A stretch of 64,000 nt of DNA from Segatella copri. GTDB lineage: Bacteria; Bacteroidota; Bacteroidia; Bacteroidales; Bacteroidaceae. Each line of letters opens with the position of its first letter. Position 1 is the stretch's first letter. A program made the position numbers and the translations under genes. The notes under the pieces are model-generated. The model worked only from the letters and a program-made list of their open reading frames with translations, was not told where the DNA came from and did not search any database. The stretch covers positions 20,050 through 84,049 of the forward strand of contig NZ_VZAD01000040.1 of NCBI RefSeq assembly GCF_009495355.1, given 5' to 3'. Below are positions 37,189 through 46,400 of this stretch, piece by piece.

Positions 37189-38337
37189 TCACATTGATTT
37201 GACACACTCATCATACACCGCTAACCCTTTCACGGTCAGAAGATATTTCTGGCGAGGATGATGTGGCGAGTTAGGAAATTTCATTTTTACCAAGCCTTCA
37301 GTAATGGCTGGCGTAAGAGAATATTCAAGGAAATTGGGACGATTCTTCAAACCGACCGCCTCCATCATTTCCTTTACGCTCTTTTCATCTGTGCCAATCG
37401 CAACAACTAACCGTTTTATATTTTCAGATAACGTAGATACGGTTTCATCAAAACTTGTATGGGTGCTTGTATGGGTACTTGTATGGGTATCACCAACATC
37501 TGCATATCCTATCAGCATATAACGGTTCTTCAGTTCATGATGTTCGCCCAACATCAAATTACGGAAGAACCTGATGAGGAATGATTTGTTGGGCTCTATA
37601 CCTTTTGAAGGATTGCGATAGTTGGCACGAACAAGAGCATTGCGGAAATACCAAGAGTTGTCGGCAAACAAATCGTTGTCCACCTTGAATCCGATAGAGC
37701 GCAGATATTTGATGACAAACACGGCCGTTGTTCGTGTGTTGCCCTCACGAAACGGATGGTTCTGCCATAGCAAGGTGACGAAATCTACAATGTGACTGAT
37801 GATTTCATCCGTTGACAGTCCTTTATAATTAAAGTCCTTTTCTTGCTGAATGTCATATCGCAACGCCATCATAATGTCGGCAGCACGTCCATACACAACA
37901 GTATCTCCTTGCAATATCCATTCCTTCTTGCTGATGTCATAGGGGCGCACTTCACCAGCATGTTTGAATACACCCTCAAACAAGTGCCTATGGACATTCA
38001 GAAATTCCAATGCAGTAAACGAAAAAGACTTCTCGCTCAGTAGCTTGGCTATATTGGCAGCCACACGGTCGGCCTCTTCCTTTTCGGCATCGTCCTCATC
38101 ATGAGTAGTTTTGTTGACATAATACGATTTCAACTGTTCGCGCACATCATCAATGGTAATATCGCCCTCAATGTGTCTGACAGCCGTCTCTTTCAGATAG
38201 TCAGACACCTTCAGTCCGTCAACATCTTGCAGACCGATAGCCGTGCGCCATGCCGAAGCCCTTTCGCGCTTATGTGGCTCTGCCACACGCTCGTAGGCTT
38301 CGAAGTCTATATATTGTTGCTTGCTCTTGTCGCTCAT
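37189..38337 (-). CDS. Fic-domain protein with C-terminal winged-helix-like domain (atypical motif)
   Basis: A 382-residue protein. A helical N-terminal part precedes a Fic domain centred on HPFREGNTRTTAV (His194). The canonical motif is HPFx(D/E)GNGRxxR; here the second glycine is Thr and the last arginine is Ala, though the catalytic His, the acidic residue and Asn are kept. Fic proteins usually transfer AMP from ATP to a target protein. After residue ~280 comes a THTSTHTSTHTS linker encoded by a 12-bp tandem repeat, then a C-terminal region that may be a winged helix (SVKEMMEAVGLKNRPNFLEYSL). It is the last gene of the restriction island, 252 bp after res, and may belong to the same transcript. 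Confidence 0.85.
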   Translation of the reverse strand: MSDKSKQQYIDFEAYERVAEPHKRERASAWRTAIGLQDVDGLKVSDYLKETAVRHIEGDITIDDVREQLKSYYVNKTTHDEDDAEKEEADRVAANIAKLLSEKSFSFTALEFLNVHRHLFEGVFKHAGEVRPYDISKKEWILQGDTVVYGRAADIMMALRYDIQQEKDFNYKGLSTDEIISHIVDFVTLLWQNHPFREGNTRTTAVFVIKYLRSIGFKVDNDLFADNSWYFRNALVRANYRNPSKGIEPNKSFLIRFFRNLMLGEHHELKNRYMLIGYADVGDTHTSTHTSTHTSFDETVSTLSENIKRLVVAIGTDEKSVKEMMEAVGLKNRPNFLEYSLTPAITEGLVKMKFPNSPHHPRQKYLLTVKGLAVYDECVKSM

Positions 38338-38589
38338 CTTATTTGATTCTTATCTTCGCTAAACAACCTTTCTATTTGTTTGTCAAAATCTGACATTATT
38401 TTATGGCCTTGAATAATGCGATACTTGTCGTATTTTTTGCGATTGACTATACATCATCACCTCGTCAAACCATTTATCCGAAGGTATTCGAATTTTTCGG
38501 ATAGTATCGGACAAATGGTCTTGTTAGTCGTATCTTCTTCCATAATATTCTACATCGGTTTAATCATGGTTTCTACATATTTATTTGTT
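38338..38589 (-). other. Non-coding gap between res and the atypical fic gene, with a double palindrome
   Basis: No gene is supported here. On the minus strand there are three tiny frames (29, 18 and 20 codons); the last, MSDFDKQIERLFSEDKNQIR, ends in an ATGA overlap with the fic start and could be a leader peptide. At 38471-38517 two inverted repeats are nested: CATTTATCCGA against TCGGACAAATG (one mismatch) and TATCCGAA against TTCGGATA (perfect). These may be an attenuator, operator or recombination site. Confidence 0.5.
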
Positions 38590-41406
38590 TCAACAATCGA
38601 ACTCACCCTCTGCATTAAATACCGCATCAAAATCAGCATCTGTCAAGCAATTGAGTACTTTGTTTATTACAGTTATTTTGCAGAAATCCAACCGAAGCAT
38701 TCTGTCTCCAAAAGAAGTATGGCGTAGTCTCAGCATTTGGATTCTACTAAAGCTTGGGCATTCTTGAGCATACTTGGCAAGGGCTTTTGCTTTTGGCAGA
38801 TTGTCGGCCTTGTCATCCCTATGTGGTTCAAGGATGGAAAAATCATAACCACCATTTCCATCACTTCTGACGACAATAAAGTCGGGATAAAATCTCTTTA
38901 TTTCATTGCCGCACTCATACGGAATACATAAAGCCCAAGGTTTGCGGTCTTGGTTGCGAAGCCAGCACACATACTGCGGATGCTTTCGTTCTTCATCAAG
39001 AGTCAGTGGCTCCCATCCTTTCAACTTGAATGTGGCTGTACCTTCTGCATTCACAAACAGATGATCGGTACAAGTGTCGCCATCGTTATCAAGGTCTACA
39101 TTGATAGTTTCTGGCAAACGAAATAAATGCTTGGAAACCGAACTGCCTTGTGCAATGAGGCTATTATATTGTAATCTATATTTTTCAGAAAGACGTTTAG
39201 TTTTGGGACGATACAAGTCGGCCAACCGTTCAAACTCACCTTTGGCATAACCCATTAGTAAATCACGCTGATGCTGGTCGGCTGCATACAGAATAACATC
39301 ATACATATATGAATAATCGTCATCTTCTCCATACACATTTGCATATCTATCGCCTATGCCTTCACCACACAACAAAATATTTGCTTGCTGATATTGGTGG
39401 TATAGTCCGGCATCAGTTTTTGAAAAGAGGTCTGGACCTTGCTGAAAATCGTATGTATTTCCACTCTTGTAAAATTCTACACTAAGGGTGTTCAACTGAA
39501 AAGTCAAAGCTTTTTCGACCAATGCATCATATTCGTTTGCAGCTTTCAGCTGCTCTATATATGTATGTATCCTTTCTGCAATAGCGTCTTTCACATCATC
39601 CACTGCTTTAGCAGTTGCGTCCATTCCAGTCATGACAGCAAGACGCGCCATATCGAACAAAGCTCTCAGATAGTTCTTTGTTACAGTAGCCTTTTTTACC
39701 TCATAAGTCAGAATCTCTGCCTGATTAATAGCATCTTTCACTTTTTCATAAGGATCGATGAAAGTATTGGAATTCACAGATATCTCTGATTTTTCCATAT
39801 TGCCATTTTCAAATGTATTTTGATGTTGTAACAATTGGCTAACCTCTACCTTAGGTTTCTGTATATTTTGTGTCGTGCCATATTTTTCTGTTGTATCAGA
39901 TGTATTTGTCGAGGAAGAGGCGGATGTATTTATTGTAGACATTTCTTTTGTGTCAACAGTACCTGCGGAACTTGTTTGAGCTGCGGATGTATGCGGTTGC
40001 TGTTGATTTACCGAAGTAGCAGCAACTGGTCTTTTTGCGGTCATCACCACAGTGGTCTTCTTGCCTTCCTGCACAGCCTGTATGTCAGTGGGCAAATCGC
40101 CTCCTTCTTCCTCTGACAGTTTTCTTACTACATCTGCCACTGTATCTGCGTCAAAATGAGGCAGATATAAATGCACATAGTTAAGCGATTCGTCCACCTC
40201 AACACGCATTCTTAATGGTGTGCGAATCATCCTGCCAAGCAATTGTGCTATGTATGTGGCATCTTTAGCCACACGATATGACATCATAGCCTCAGCACGT
40301 GGACAATCCCATCCCGTAGACAATGCCTCCTTGAAAAATACTATCTTTATGTTTCGATCGTCATTGATGGCCGACGGCTCACAATAAGGCACCTCCAATC
40401 CGTTGACAGACAGTGTGCCTTGCTCACCAAAAGCATGAACCACCTCGCCTTTCTCAAACGTTTCGCCCGTGCGTTTTTCCACTTCACGCAAACATTCGTC
40501 CAAATCGGTTGCAGATACTTTACCTGTCGTGCCTGCTTCCACCTGTATCAGGAAAATAGGACACACATTCTGACTATGTTGTTTCTCAGTATAGTCGTGC
40601 CAATGGAGGCACTTGTCCTTCCATTCGTCGGCAGCAGCTTGAAGCACTGCCAAGTTTTTGTTTATAGCACTTTCTTCTGGATAGTGAATCTCAACAATGT
40701 CCTTCAACAGTCCCGACTCACGCACCTCTTTCGGAGTTACAACCACCTTGTTCAAAGTTGAAAGACTTGCATTTGCCAGCGTATTGAAACGTTCGGGAGT
40801 AGCACTCATGCCGATAATGAAAGGCAAAGCGGAAAGGCCGTCTTTAGGGCTTCCGTTTACGAACTTCTGCATGATGGTTGTCTGGTTTACTTTTGCTCCA
40901 CGGTGTGCCTCATCAATGATGAGCACAAGATTGCGTCCGTATTCCTCTATGGTGTTTTCTATGGTTTCCCAAATCGTATAGTCACGGCCATCGCCAATGG
41001 CAACCATCTTGCTGCCTTTGCCTAACTTCTGCGTATTGAGAAAATAGACCATACCAGGCTCAAGTTTCTCGCCGCGAAACGACTCATCCAATGTCTTGAA
41101 CTGGCTTATAACGAGTTTGTTGCAATATCTCACCAATTTCTGCTTACTTTGCTCGTTGAGTTCTGGTGAGTCGCTGAGCCAGATAAAGATGCTGGCAGGT
41201 ATGGCAGCCACCATTCCCTCGTCATCGCCACACAGCATCGATTCTATGAAGTTAGCCATCATGATGGTCTTTCCTGCGCCAGTAGGAGCTGTGAACGATA
41301 TGATTTGCTTCTGTCCGAAATGTTGCCAATTCATCTGCGCCATGGCAGCAGTTCGGCGGAGTTCGCTGACTCTGACTTTCTGAAAGGGTTTAAGAGATAT
41401 GTTCAT
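38590..41406 (-). CDS. Type III restriction enzyme subunit Res (helicase-nuclease)
   Basis: A 938-residue superfamily 2 translocase/nuclease. Motif I is FTAPTGAGKT (residues ~39-47), motif II DEAH (165-168, LVLIIDEAHRGAK), motif III FIIGMSATPERF, and the C-terminal helicase lobe has STGWDCPRAEAMMSYR and QLLGRMIRTPLRMRV. A Ser/Thr/Gln-rich linker of ~90 residues (roughly 455-545) separates the lobes from the C-terminus. The nuclease region reads FYPDFIVVRSDGN...FSILEPHRDD, a PD-(D/E)XK-like arrangement in which the usual ExK is EPH. It lies 14 bp after mod and should work with it, cutting DNA at unmethylated sites. Confidence 0.92.
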   Translation of the reverse strand: MNISLKPFQKVRVSELRRTAAMAQMNWQHFGQKQIISFTAPTGAGKTIMMANFIESMLCGDDEGMVAAIPASIFIWLSDSPELNEQSKQKLVRYCNKLVISQFKTLDESFRGEKLEPGMVYFLNTQKLGKGSKMVAIGDGRDYTIWETIENTIEEYGRNLVLIIDEAHRGAKVNQTTIMQKFVNGSPKDGLSALPFIIGMSATPERFNTLANASLSTLNKVVVTPKEVRESGLLKDIVEIHYPEESAINKNLAVLQAAADEWKDKCLHWHDYTEKQHSQNVCPIFLIQVEAGTTGKVSATDLDECLREVEKRTGETFEKGEVVHAFGEQGTLSVNGLEVPYCEPSAINDDRNIKIVFFKEALSTGWDCPRAEAMMSYRVAKDATYIAQLLGRMIRTPLRMRVEVDESLNYVHLYLPHFDADTVADVVRKLSEEEGGDLPTDIQAVQEGKKTTVVMTAKRPVAATSVNQQQPHTSAAQTSSAGTVDTKEMSTINTSASSSTNTSDTTEKYGTTQNIQKPKVEVSQLLQHQNTFENGNMEKSEISVNSNTFIDPYEKVKDAINQAEILTYEVKKATVTKNYLRALFDMARLAVMTGMDATAKAVDDVKDAIAERIHTYIEQLKAANEYDALVEKALTFQLNTLSVEFYKSGNTYDFQQGPDLFSKTDAGLYHQYQQANILLCGEGIGDRYANVYGEDDDYSYMYDVILYAADQHQRDLLMGYAKGEFERLADLYRPKTKRLSEKYRLQYNSLIAQGSSVSKHLFRLPETINVDLDNDGDTCTDHLFVNAEGTATFKLKGWEPLTLDEERKHPQYVCWLRNQDRKPWALCIPYECGNEIKRFYPDFIVVRSDGNGGYDFSILEPHRDDKADNLPKAKALAKYAQECPSFSRIQMLRLRHTSFGDRMLRLDFCKITVINKVLNCLTDADFDAVFNAEGEFDC

Positions 41407-41420
41407 ATTGGGTATCGTCG

Positions 41421-43856
41421 TTATTTTGTTGCATAATTGATACGGAAATTATCCAAATAGTCGCGGTAGAGCTGGAAGGTTTTCATCCCTTTCAGTTCGT
41501 TTGTCATAGCGAGGTACGCATTCTGGCTGTCTGTAATCAGATACACCACTTTTATTTCGGGGTGTTGGCTTATGTCTTCCTTGAAACGTACAAAGAAAGC
41601 CTCATCCGTCAATATGGCCATGCGGTTGTCTGGAAAAATGGCATAATCGTCTGTGATACTCTCTGGACATTTGCCTATTGCCCCTGCTTTCATCCACAGC
41701 AACGGCAACAATTCTTGCAACTGGCGTCCTCTCGCCACAGAACGCTTGTCCAAAAAACCAAGCTTGAAGAAGGCAGCATTAGCCTTGAATCCATCGCTCA
41801 TTGGCATTTTCACCGGAATGGTTTCCTCTATCTGTCCCATCACCTCGCTTACCTCAGCCTTTATTCGCTTGAAGTCGGCATCCTTTTCTGCCACGATGTA
41901 GAAGTGGGTGATGTGGCTGTTGCCGTCTAATGCTTCCATCCATGCCTCCGCCTCATTTGTGTCAAACAAAATGCTGGCATTATAGCTGTCATCTTCTGAC
42001 ACGAGGAACGGCACGTCGTCGCTCATCGTTGGCAACTTCACATCTTTTTGCTTGTTGACAAGCGTCACCAAAGCCTTCTTCTGCTTCTTTGTGGCTTCAG
42101 CTGGCAGGAAGTTGATTTGCGTGAACTTTCTGTCGGTCAGTTTCGTTTCTGTCTGCGATGTTATGTAGTCGCCCACGATGGGCTTTCCGTTCACATCTTC
42201 GCCAAGTATGCTACACTTCGTTCGTGGCCAGTTCACATAGCGGGCAATCCCCCACTTTTCCCATTCTTCATCGCCGGGTCGAATACCTTGCGGTCTTAGT
42301 TCCTTTTCTTTCGGTTCGCCTATCTCATTGTTGGTCACCATAATGCAACGGCGGTGTCCGCCATCTTCCTTGTTCAAGAGGTTTACGGCATGGAGGGTCG
42401 TACCACTTCCGGCAAAGAAGTCGAGGATAAGGGCGTTGGGCTTGTTGGCGACAAAGAAGCGGATAGTGTCATGAACTGCGTAAAGGGATTTGGGGAAATC
42501 AAAACGACCACCGATTATTTTATTTAATAATTGTTTACCATGGTAAGTCGCGTTATGTAAAGGCAAGTCCCACTGTGTTCCAGGAATCCAACTTCTATCA
42601 TATACAGAATTACCCTCTATAACTGAACCATCTTCACGATATCCTTTAATTGGATATGTGCCATTCTCAACTTTCTCTTGCTCTCCGCTTTTTAGATAGG
42701 TTATAGCCATTCCCTTATTTGTAAATCTACCAAGACGTACATATCCTTTCGCATAACTTTCCTTCAATGTGTCTTGACCAATTTGCCAGTTTCCTTCATC
42801 ACCATTAGACCTGATAGGCCAAATAACAACAGATTTTTCATCTGACACAATCGTTTTTCTATCAATTTCAAGAGGTAATGACTCTCCAATTTTAACTATT
42901 TTCTTTCCATCCTTTGAAATATATAACGGGTAAAATAATCTTTGCCTATCTATACGTCTTGCGTTTGTACCCGCCCTCATCAATTGGTTCCAAACCAATC
43001 TGTCTGCTTTCTCTGTTTTTGTATTACCGCGCCATTCATTTGTTAGTGGTAGAGCTATTGGGGTAGAACTACCTATTTGAACAAAATAAATAAATTCATT
43101 CGATCGAGAGAATTCCCCTCCTCTACTAACTCCAGCGGTATTTATAACAGTACTCACCATCTGAATCCTCGCCTCAGGGAACATCTGCTCCAACAGGCAT
43201 CCAAGATGATGATATTCCAGTTCATCAATCGTTACAATCAGCACCGAGTCGTTAGGGTTAAGCAGTTTCTTGGCTATCTTCAACCGTGCCTCCATCATCG
43301 ACAACCACTTGGAGTGACGATACGCATCCGTACCATCAACATAGTCGCAGTTGTATTTCCAATCGTGCGAGTCGGGCTTGTTGTAAGGAGGGTCTATATA
43401 GATGCAGTCCACCATACCCGGATAAAGATAAGCAAGAGTCTGTAAGGCATGATAATTATCCGCCTCTATCAGCGTATGCCACAAGTCGCTGTCGGGTGCA
43501 TTCTCCACACTGTCCATGGGCTTCAGATAAGGATATATCACATCGCCACGCTGCGCCACAGCCACTAAATCGTCAAGCAAGAAAGTCTTATCCTCAAGAG
43601 AAGCAAGATTTCGGCACACGGCATTGTCTTTCTCAATGTCTTGCACCTCATACACGTCATTAGGAGTATTGCCACGCAAAGCCACCTTCGTGCCACGACG
43701 AATCGTCACCTCTGGCATAAGTACATTATCAGGTAAATGGTTCTCGTAAACCAGTCCAAACCTTTTCTTCTTAGTCAGTCGAGCCACCTCTTCTCTGATT
43801 TGCTCTTGCAATTCAGTATTAGGTATTCGCTCTATATATTGGTCTATTGCAGCCAT
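41421..43856 (-). CDS. Type III DNA methyltransferase subunit Mod
   Basis: An 811-residue beta-class adenine methyltransferase. Motif IV is DPPY at residues 155-158 (CIYIDPPYNKPDSHDW) and motif I is FAGSGTT near residue 478 (ALILDFFAGSGTTLHAVNLL). The order IV before I defines the beta class, as in type III Mod proteins. The ~300 residues between them hold the target-recognition region, and a long C-terminal part (from ~560) presumably contacts Res. The N-terminus is helical. It sits between fic (29 bp upstream) and res (14 bp downstream). No simple-sequence tract suggesting slipped-strand phase variation was seen. Confidence 0.93.
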   Translation of the reverse strand: MAAIDQYIERIPNTELQEQIREEVARLTKKKRFGLVYENHLPDNVLMPEVTIRRGTKVALRGNTPNDVYEVQDIEKDNAVCRNLASLEDKTFLLDDLVAVAQRGDVIYPYLKPMDSVENAPDSDLWHTLIEADNYHALQTLAYLYPGMVDCIYIDPPYNKPDSHDWKYNCDYVDGTDAYRHSKWLSMMEARLKIAKKLLNPNDSVLIVTIDELEYHHLGCLLEQMFPEARIQMVSTVINTAGVSRGGEFSRSNEFIYFVQIGSSTPIALPLTNEWRGNTKTEKADRLVWNQLMRAGTNARRIDRQRLFYPLYISKDGKKIVKIGESLPLEIDRKTIVSDEKSVVIWPIRSNGDEGNWQIGQDTLKESYAKGYVRLGRFTNKGMAITYLKSGEQEKVENGTYPIKGYREDGSVIEGNSVYDRSWIPGTQWDLPLHNATYHGKQLLNKIIGGRFDFPKSLYAVHDTIRFFVANKPNALILDFFAGSGTTLHAVNLLNKEDGGHRRCIMVTNNEIGEPKEKELRPQGIRPGDEEWEKWGIARYVNWPRTKCSILGEDVNGKPIVGDYITSQTETKLTDRKFTQINFLPAEATKKQKKALVTLVNKQKDVKLPTMSDDVPFLVSEDDSYNASILFDTNEAEAWMEALDGNSHITHFYIVAEKDADFKRIKAEVSEVMGQIEETIPVKMPMSDGFKANAAFFKLGFLDKRSVARGRQLQELLPLLWMKAGAIGKCPESITDDYAIFPDNRMAILTDEAFFVRFKEDISQHPEIKVVYLITDSQNAYLAMTNELKGMKTFQLYRDYLDNFRINYATK

Positions 43857-43885
43857 TCTATAATCTATATTTATTGTTTATGTAT

Positions 43886-44434
43886 TTACTTTTCATACCC
43901 CTCATAGTAATAACTCTGCTCTATCCCCTTGAATATCACTTCACGGTTCTCCGTGTCGGAAGTGAGGTTCTGACTAAGCAGATAGCGCAGCTCGAGGTCG
44001 TTGATAGGTGAACGTTCCATGGCCGAGAGATATTGGTCTTTGTCAACATACTGCCAATTGACCACTTTGCCAAGAGAGCGTTTGAGCATCATGTCGAGCC
44101 AGATGCGTGTGGAGCGACCGTTGCCCTCCATGAAAGGATGACACACATTCATCTCGGCATATTTTTCAATGATATGCTCAAAGGAATCTTCAGGCATTTT
44201 CTCTACGGCAGCGAGGGCTGCTTCAAGATAAAGACTATTGGCAAAGCGGAAACCGCCTTTGGCTATATTCTTATCGCGGATGACACCAGCAAACGGGTAT
44301 AGCCCATCAAACAGATAATGATGTATCTGCTGAAGACCTACTGTAGTTCCAACTGGAATTTTATCTATATCGCCCGACTCATAGAGGCGGTGTGCGTTAT
44401 CTAACGATTTTTCGTCTATTTCCTTTGTTGTCAT
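43886..44434 (-). CDS. Fic-domain protein (canonical motif) of the restriction island
   Basis: A 182-residue single-domain Fic protein. The motif [14 protein letters not shown] (His99 to Arg110) is complete, so it should be catalytically competent to transfer a nucleotide, normally AMP, to a hydroxyl side chain. The substrate-clamp hairpin is in [18 protein letters not shown]. The inhibitory (S/T)xxxE(G/N) helix is not evident, so an external inhibitor may exist; the small XRE protein upstream is the only adjacent candidate, but it lacks that motif. Located 21 bp after the XRE gene and 29 bp before mod, so it is part of the restriction operon. Confidence 0.92.
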   Translation of the reverse strand: MTTKEIDEKSLDNAHRLYESGDIDKIPVGTTVGLQQIHHYLFDGLYPFAGVIRDKNIAKGGFRFANSLYLEAALAAVEKMPEDSFEHIIEKYAEMNVCHPFMEGNGRSTRIWLDMMLKRSLGKVVNWQYVDKDQYLSAMERSPINDLELRYLLSQNLTSDTENREVIFKGIEQSYYYEGYEK

Positions 44435-44455
44435 AATCTTCTAATTGTATTCATC

Positions 44456-44716
44456 TTACTGGTTTGATGAGATATTAAGAAGTTTCTCTGCTTCTATCTC
44501 AATCTGGCTTTTCTTCGTCTGCACAATGAGAGAGCGGACATCCACATCAAGAGCCTCTGCCACTTGTACAAGAGTTTCGAGGCTTGGTTGCGAACTGTTG
44601 GTACACCACTTGCTCACGGTGGCTGGGTCTTTACCCAATTCGTCTGCCAGCCACTTGGCTGTCCTTTTGTTTTCAACCAATACTATCTTGATGCGATTGA
44701 TACCTTTCTTTGCCAT
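44456..44716 (-). CDS. XRE-family regulator heading the type III restriction operon
   Basis: An 86-residue helix-turn-helix protein (VLVENKRTAKWLADELGKDPATVSKWCTNSSQPSLETLVQVAEAL), with the recognition helix at DPATVSKW. Size and position, first in a restriction-modification operon, resemble controller (C) proteins. Its promoter has a candidate operator in the spacer between -33 and -7, so it may repress itself and delay or balance mod and res expression. Confidence 0.9.
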   Translation of the reverse strand: MAKKGINRIKIVLVENKRTAKWLADELGKDPATVSKWCTNSSQPSLETLVQVAEALDVDVRSLIVQTKKSQIEIEAEKLLNISSNQ

Positions 44717-44741
44717 ATCCTTTCATGTGTTTCTTGGTCTA

Positions 44742-44794
44742 CAAAGGTAAAAATTATCTTGGATAATCAAGAAAGATTACGGAAATAATTATCC
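44742..44794 (-). promoter_or_regulatory. Promoter and candidate operator of the restriction island
   Basis: Minus strand: TTG at 44768-44770, 18 bp, TACCTTTG at 44742-44749. The spacer is almost filled by a perfect dyad ATTATC-TTG-GATAAT (44753-44767), and a further half-site ATTATCC lies at 44788-44794. Binding there would block RNA polymerase. Confidence 0.6.
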
Positions 44795-44895
44795 ATGTTA
44801 TTGCGTTTTACATCTATTTTTAAACAAAATAGCACCAATTCAAGGCTCTACAATCAAAATCCAACTACTTTCTGCTCGATTTTCATTGATTATAA

Positions 44896-45496
44896 CTACC
44901 TTTGCCATATCAGAGCTGCCGACAAAGAGTTCTTATCAAGGATAGACTCACGGAGTTTTTTACGATAGAACAATATCTTACTCAAGTTGTCCGAATAGAA
45001 ATCTGTTCCCACCGAAAACTCTGTACTGAACAACACCAGTTCGCTGTAGGTCTGATAATAATCCTGCAAGTCCTGTCCACTCAATTCACGAACATCGATG
45101 CTGTCTATCAAGCACATAGGCAAGGTCGAAAAGTCCTGCCACAGAGAGAATATGTACCAAATTGAAGGTACTCTCGGTATATAGTTTCTTATTGTTCAAC
45201 CGCTTGGCTATGATAAAATTCCGATTCACATACTTGTATGCAGAATCGTACTTGAAAGCCAGGTATTCATCATAGAGTCTATTGTTGATGGCATATTCCT
45301 GCCCCAAGGTGATAGAAGGTACAGATAATCCCTCCTTGATGATTTTTATCTTGCGCTCTTTCTCTTGGGTCAGTTCTTGCTGCTGTGCAAGCAGTTGATC
45401 AAGTTCCTCAAAAAGAACTTTCTCATCGAGTTCCTTGCATAAAGAAACCTGACAAGCACAAAACAGACAAACCAACAAACAATAGACTCTATTCAT
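44896..45496 (-). pseudogene. Frameshifted and truncated DUF6377-like regulator
   Basis: The first frame (45086-45496) begins with a signal peptide (MNRVYCLLVCLFCACQVSLC) and the helical opening KELDEKVLFEELDQLL, as in DUF6377 proteins. It runs off into LDRQHRCS, while the continuation (LIDSIDVRELSGQDLQDYYQTYSELVLFSTEF) is found in another frame from ~45120. A single extra base near 45115-45123 would explain it. The second frame ends after ~70 residues, although such proteins are usually ~550 residues long, so the gene is also cut at its 3' end. Family members often sit beside glycan loci and act as regulators. It follows the DUF5020 gene by 28 bp. Confidence 0.7.
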
Positions 45497-45524
45497 GACA
45501 ACAGATTATTATTTTTACTTTTTA

Positions 45525-46289
45525 CTAAAAGTCCCATTTCACACCTAAGCAGGGACGGCATTTGAAGCCACCTGTTGAGCCAAAGTTGTTGCTCAACTCT
45601 ACCTCGCCTCCTACACTGAGGTTCTCGCAACCGAAGTGCTGACCTACATTGTACCAGAGCTGTGGCTCGGTGATGAAGACTGTGTGCTTGGTTGTAGCAG
45701 AACCATCCTCCTGATAGTCGACAGCATGAGTCTCCCACCAGAAATCGGCAAAGCCGTCGAACTTCAAGCCCTTTACACCAAAGATGTCGTTACAGGTCCA
45801 GACAGCAGTAAACTGCAAGGGTACATTCTGATCTGTCTGACGGATGGTCTTGTATAGAGCATCCAGAGTCAAAGTGTTCTTGTAATTCTTGTCGTGCACG
45901 AGGTATTCTACACCGAAGAGCCATGCATTGTTGATGGGATAATTCTTGGTGATACCACCATTGTACTCCACATGAAGGCTCCAGTTCTTGAACTGAGTTT
46001 TCTGCCAGAAGTTGAGTGCACGTGAAATCTCTGTATAGGTTCCTCCCTGGGCAATATTCTTCTCGCCCACTACCATTTTGTCGTAGTTGAAGTCGTGGTC
46101 AACAAAGAAATAAGTACTACCCCACTTGTCCTGCTTGAACATTTCGAGGGTAAGGGTGACAAACTTACGGTCGGAACCGAAATCATACAAAATCTGAGCG
46201 TTGGTCTGTGCCTTTGCCACTGAGCTGCAAGCCCAAAGAATCAGCAAAGCCATAACTAATCGCAAATGTCGGAGTTGGTTTAAAATCAT
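45525..46289 (-). CDS. DUF5020-like outer membrane channel protein
   Basis: A 254-residue protein with signal sequence (LVMALLILWACSSVAKAQ) and a beta-barrel pattern of alternating aromatic strands (KFVTLTLEMFKQDKWGSTYFFVDHDFNYD; SLHVEYNGGITKNYPINNAWLFGVEYLV), ending RPCLGVKWDF with a terminal phenylalanine. It resembles Tsx-like nucleoside channels and is usually named DUF5020. It has its own promoter (46348-46379), so it is only loosely linked to the starch genes upstream. A role in small-molecule passage is inferred from fold alone. Confidence 0.8.
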   Translation of the reverse strand: MILNQLRHLRLVMALLILWACSSVAKAQTNAQILYDFGSDRKFVTLTLEMFKQDKWGSTYFFVDHDFNYDKMVVGEKNIAQGGTYTEISRALNFWQKTQFKNWSLHVEYNGGITKNYPINNAWLFGVEYLVHDKNYKNTLTLDALYKTIRQTDQNVPLQFTAVWTCNDIFGVKGLKFDGFADFWWETHAVDYQEDGSATTKHTVFITEPQLWYNVGQHFGCENLSVGGEVELSNNFGSTGGFKCRPCLGVKWDF

Positions 46290-46347
46290 TGTTTCTTATT
46301 ATAGTTTTAAATATGTACAAGAAAGCCTCCTGCTCTCTAATCGTTTG

Positions 46348-46379
46348 CAAAGTTAATAAAAACTATAATAAGAAACAAA
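46348..46379 (-). promoter_or_regulatory. Promoter of the DUF5020 gene
   Basis: TTTG at 46376-46379, 20 bp, TAACTTTG at 46348-46355 on the minus strand. Confidence 0.75.
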
Positions 46380-46400
46380 CAATCTTAAATAAATATTGAA

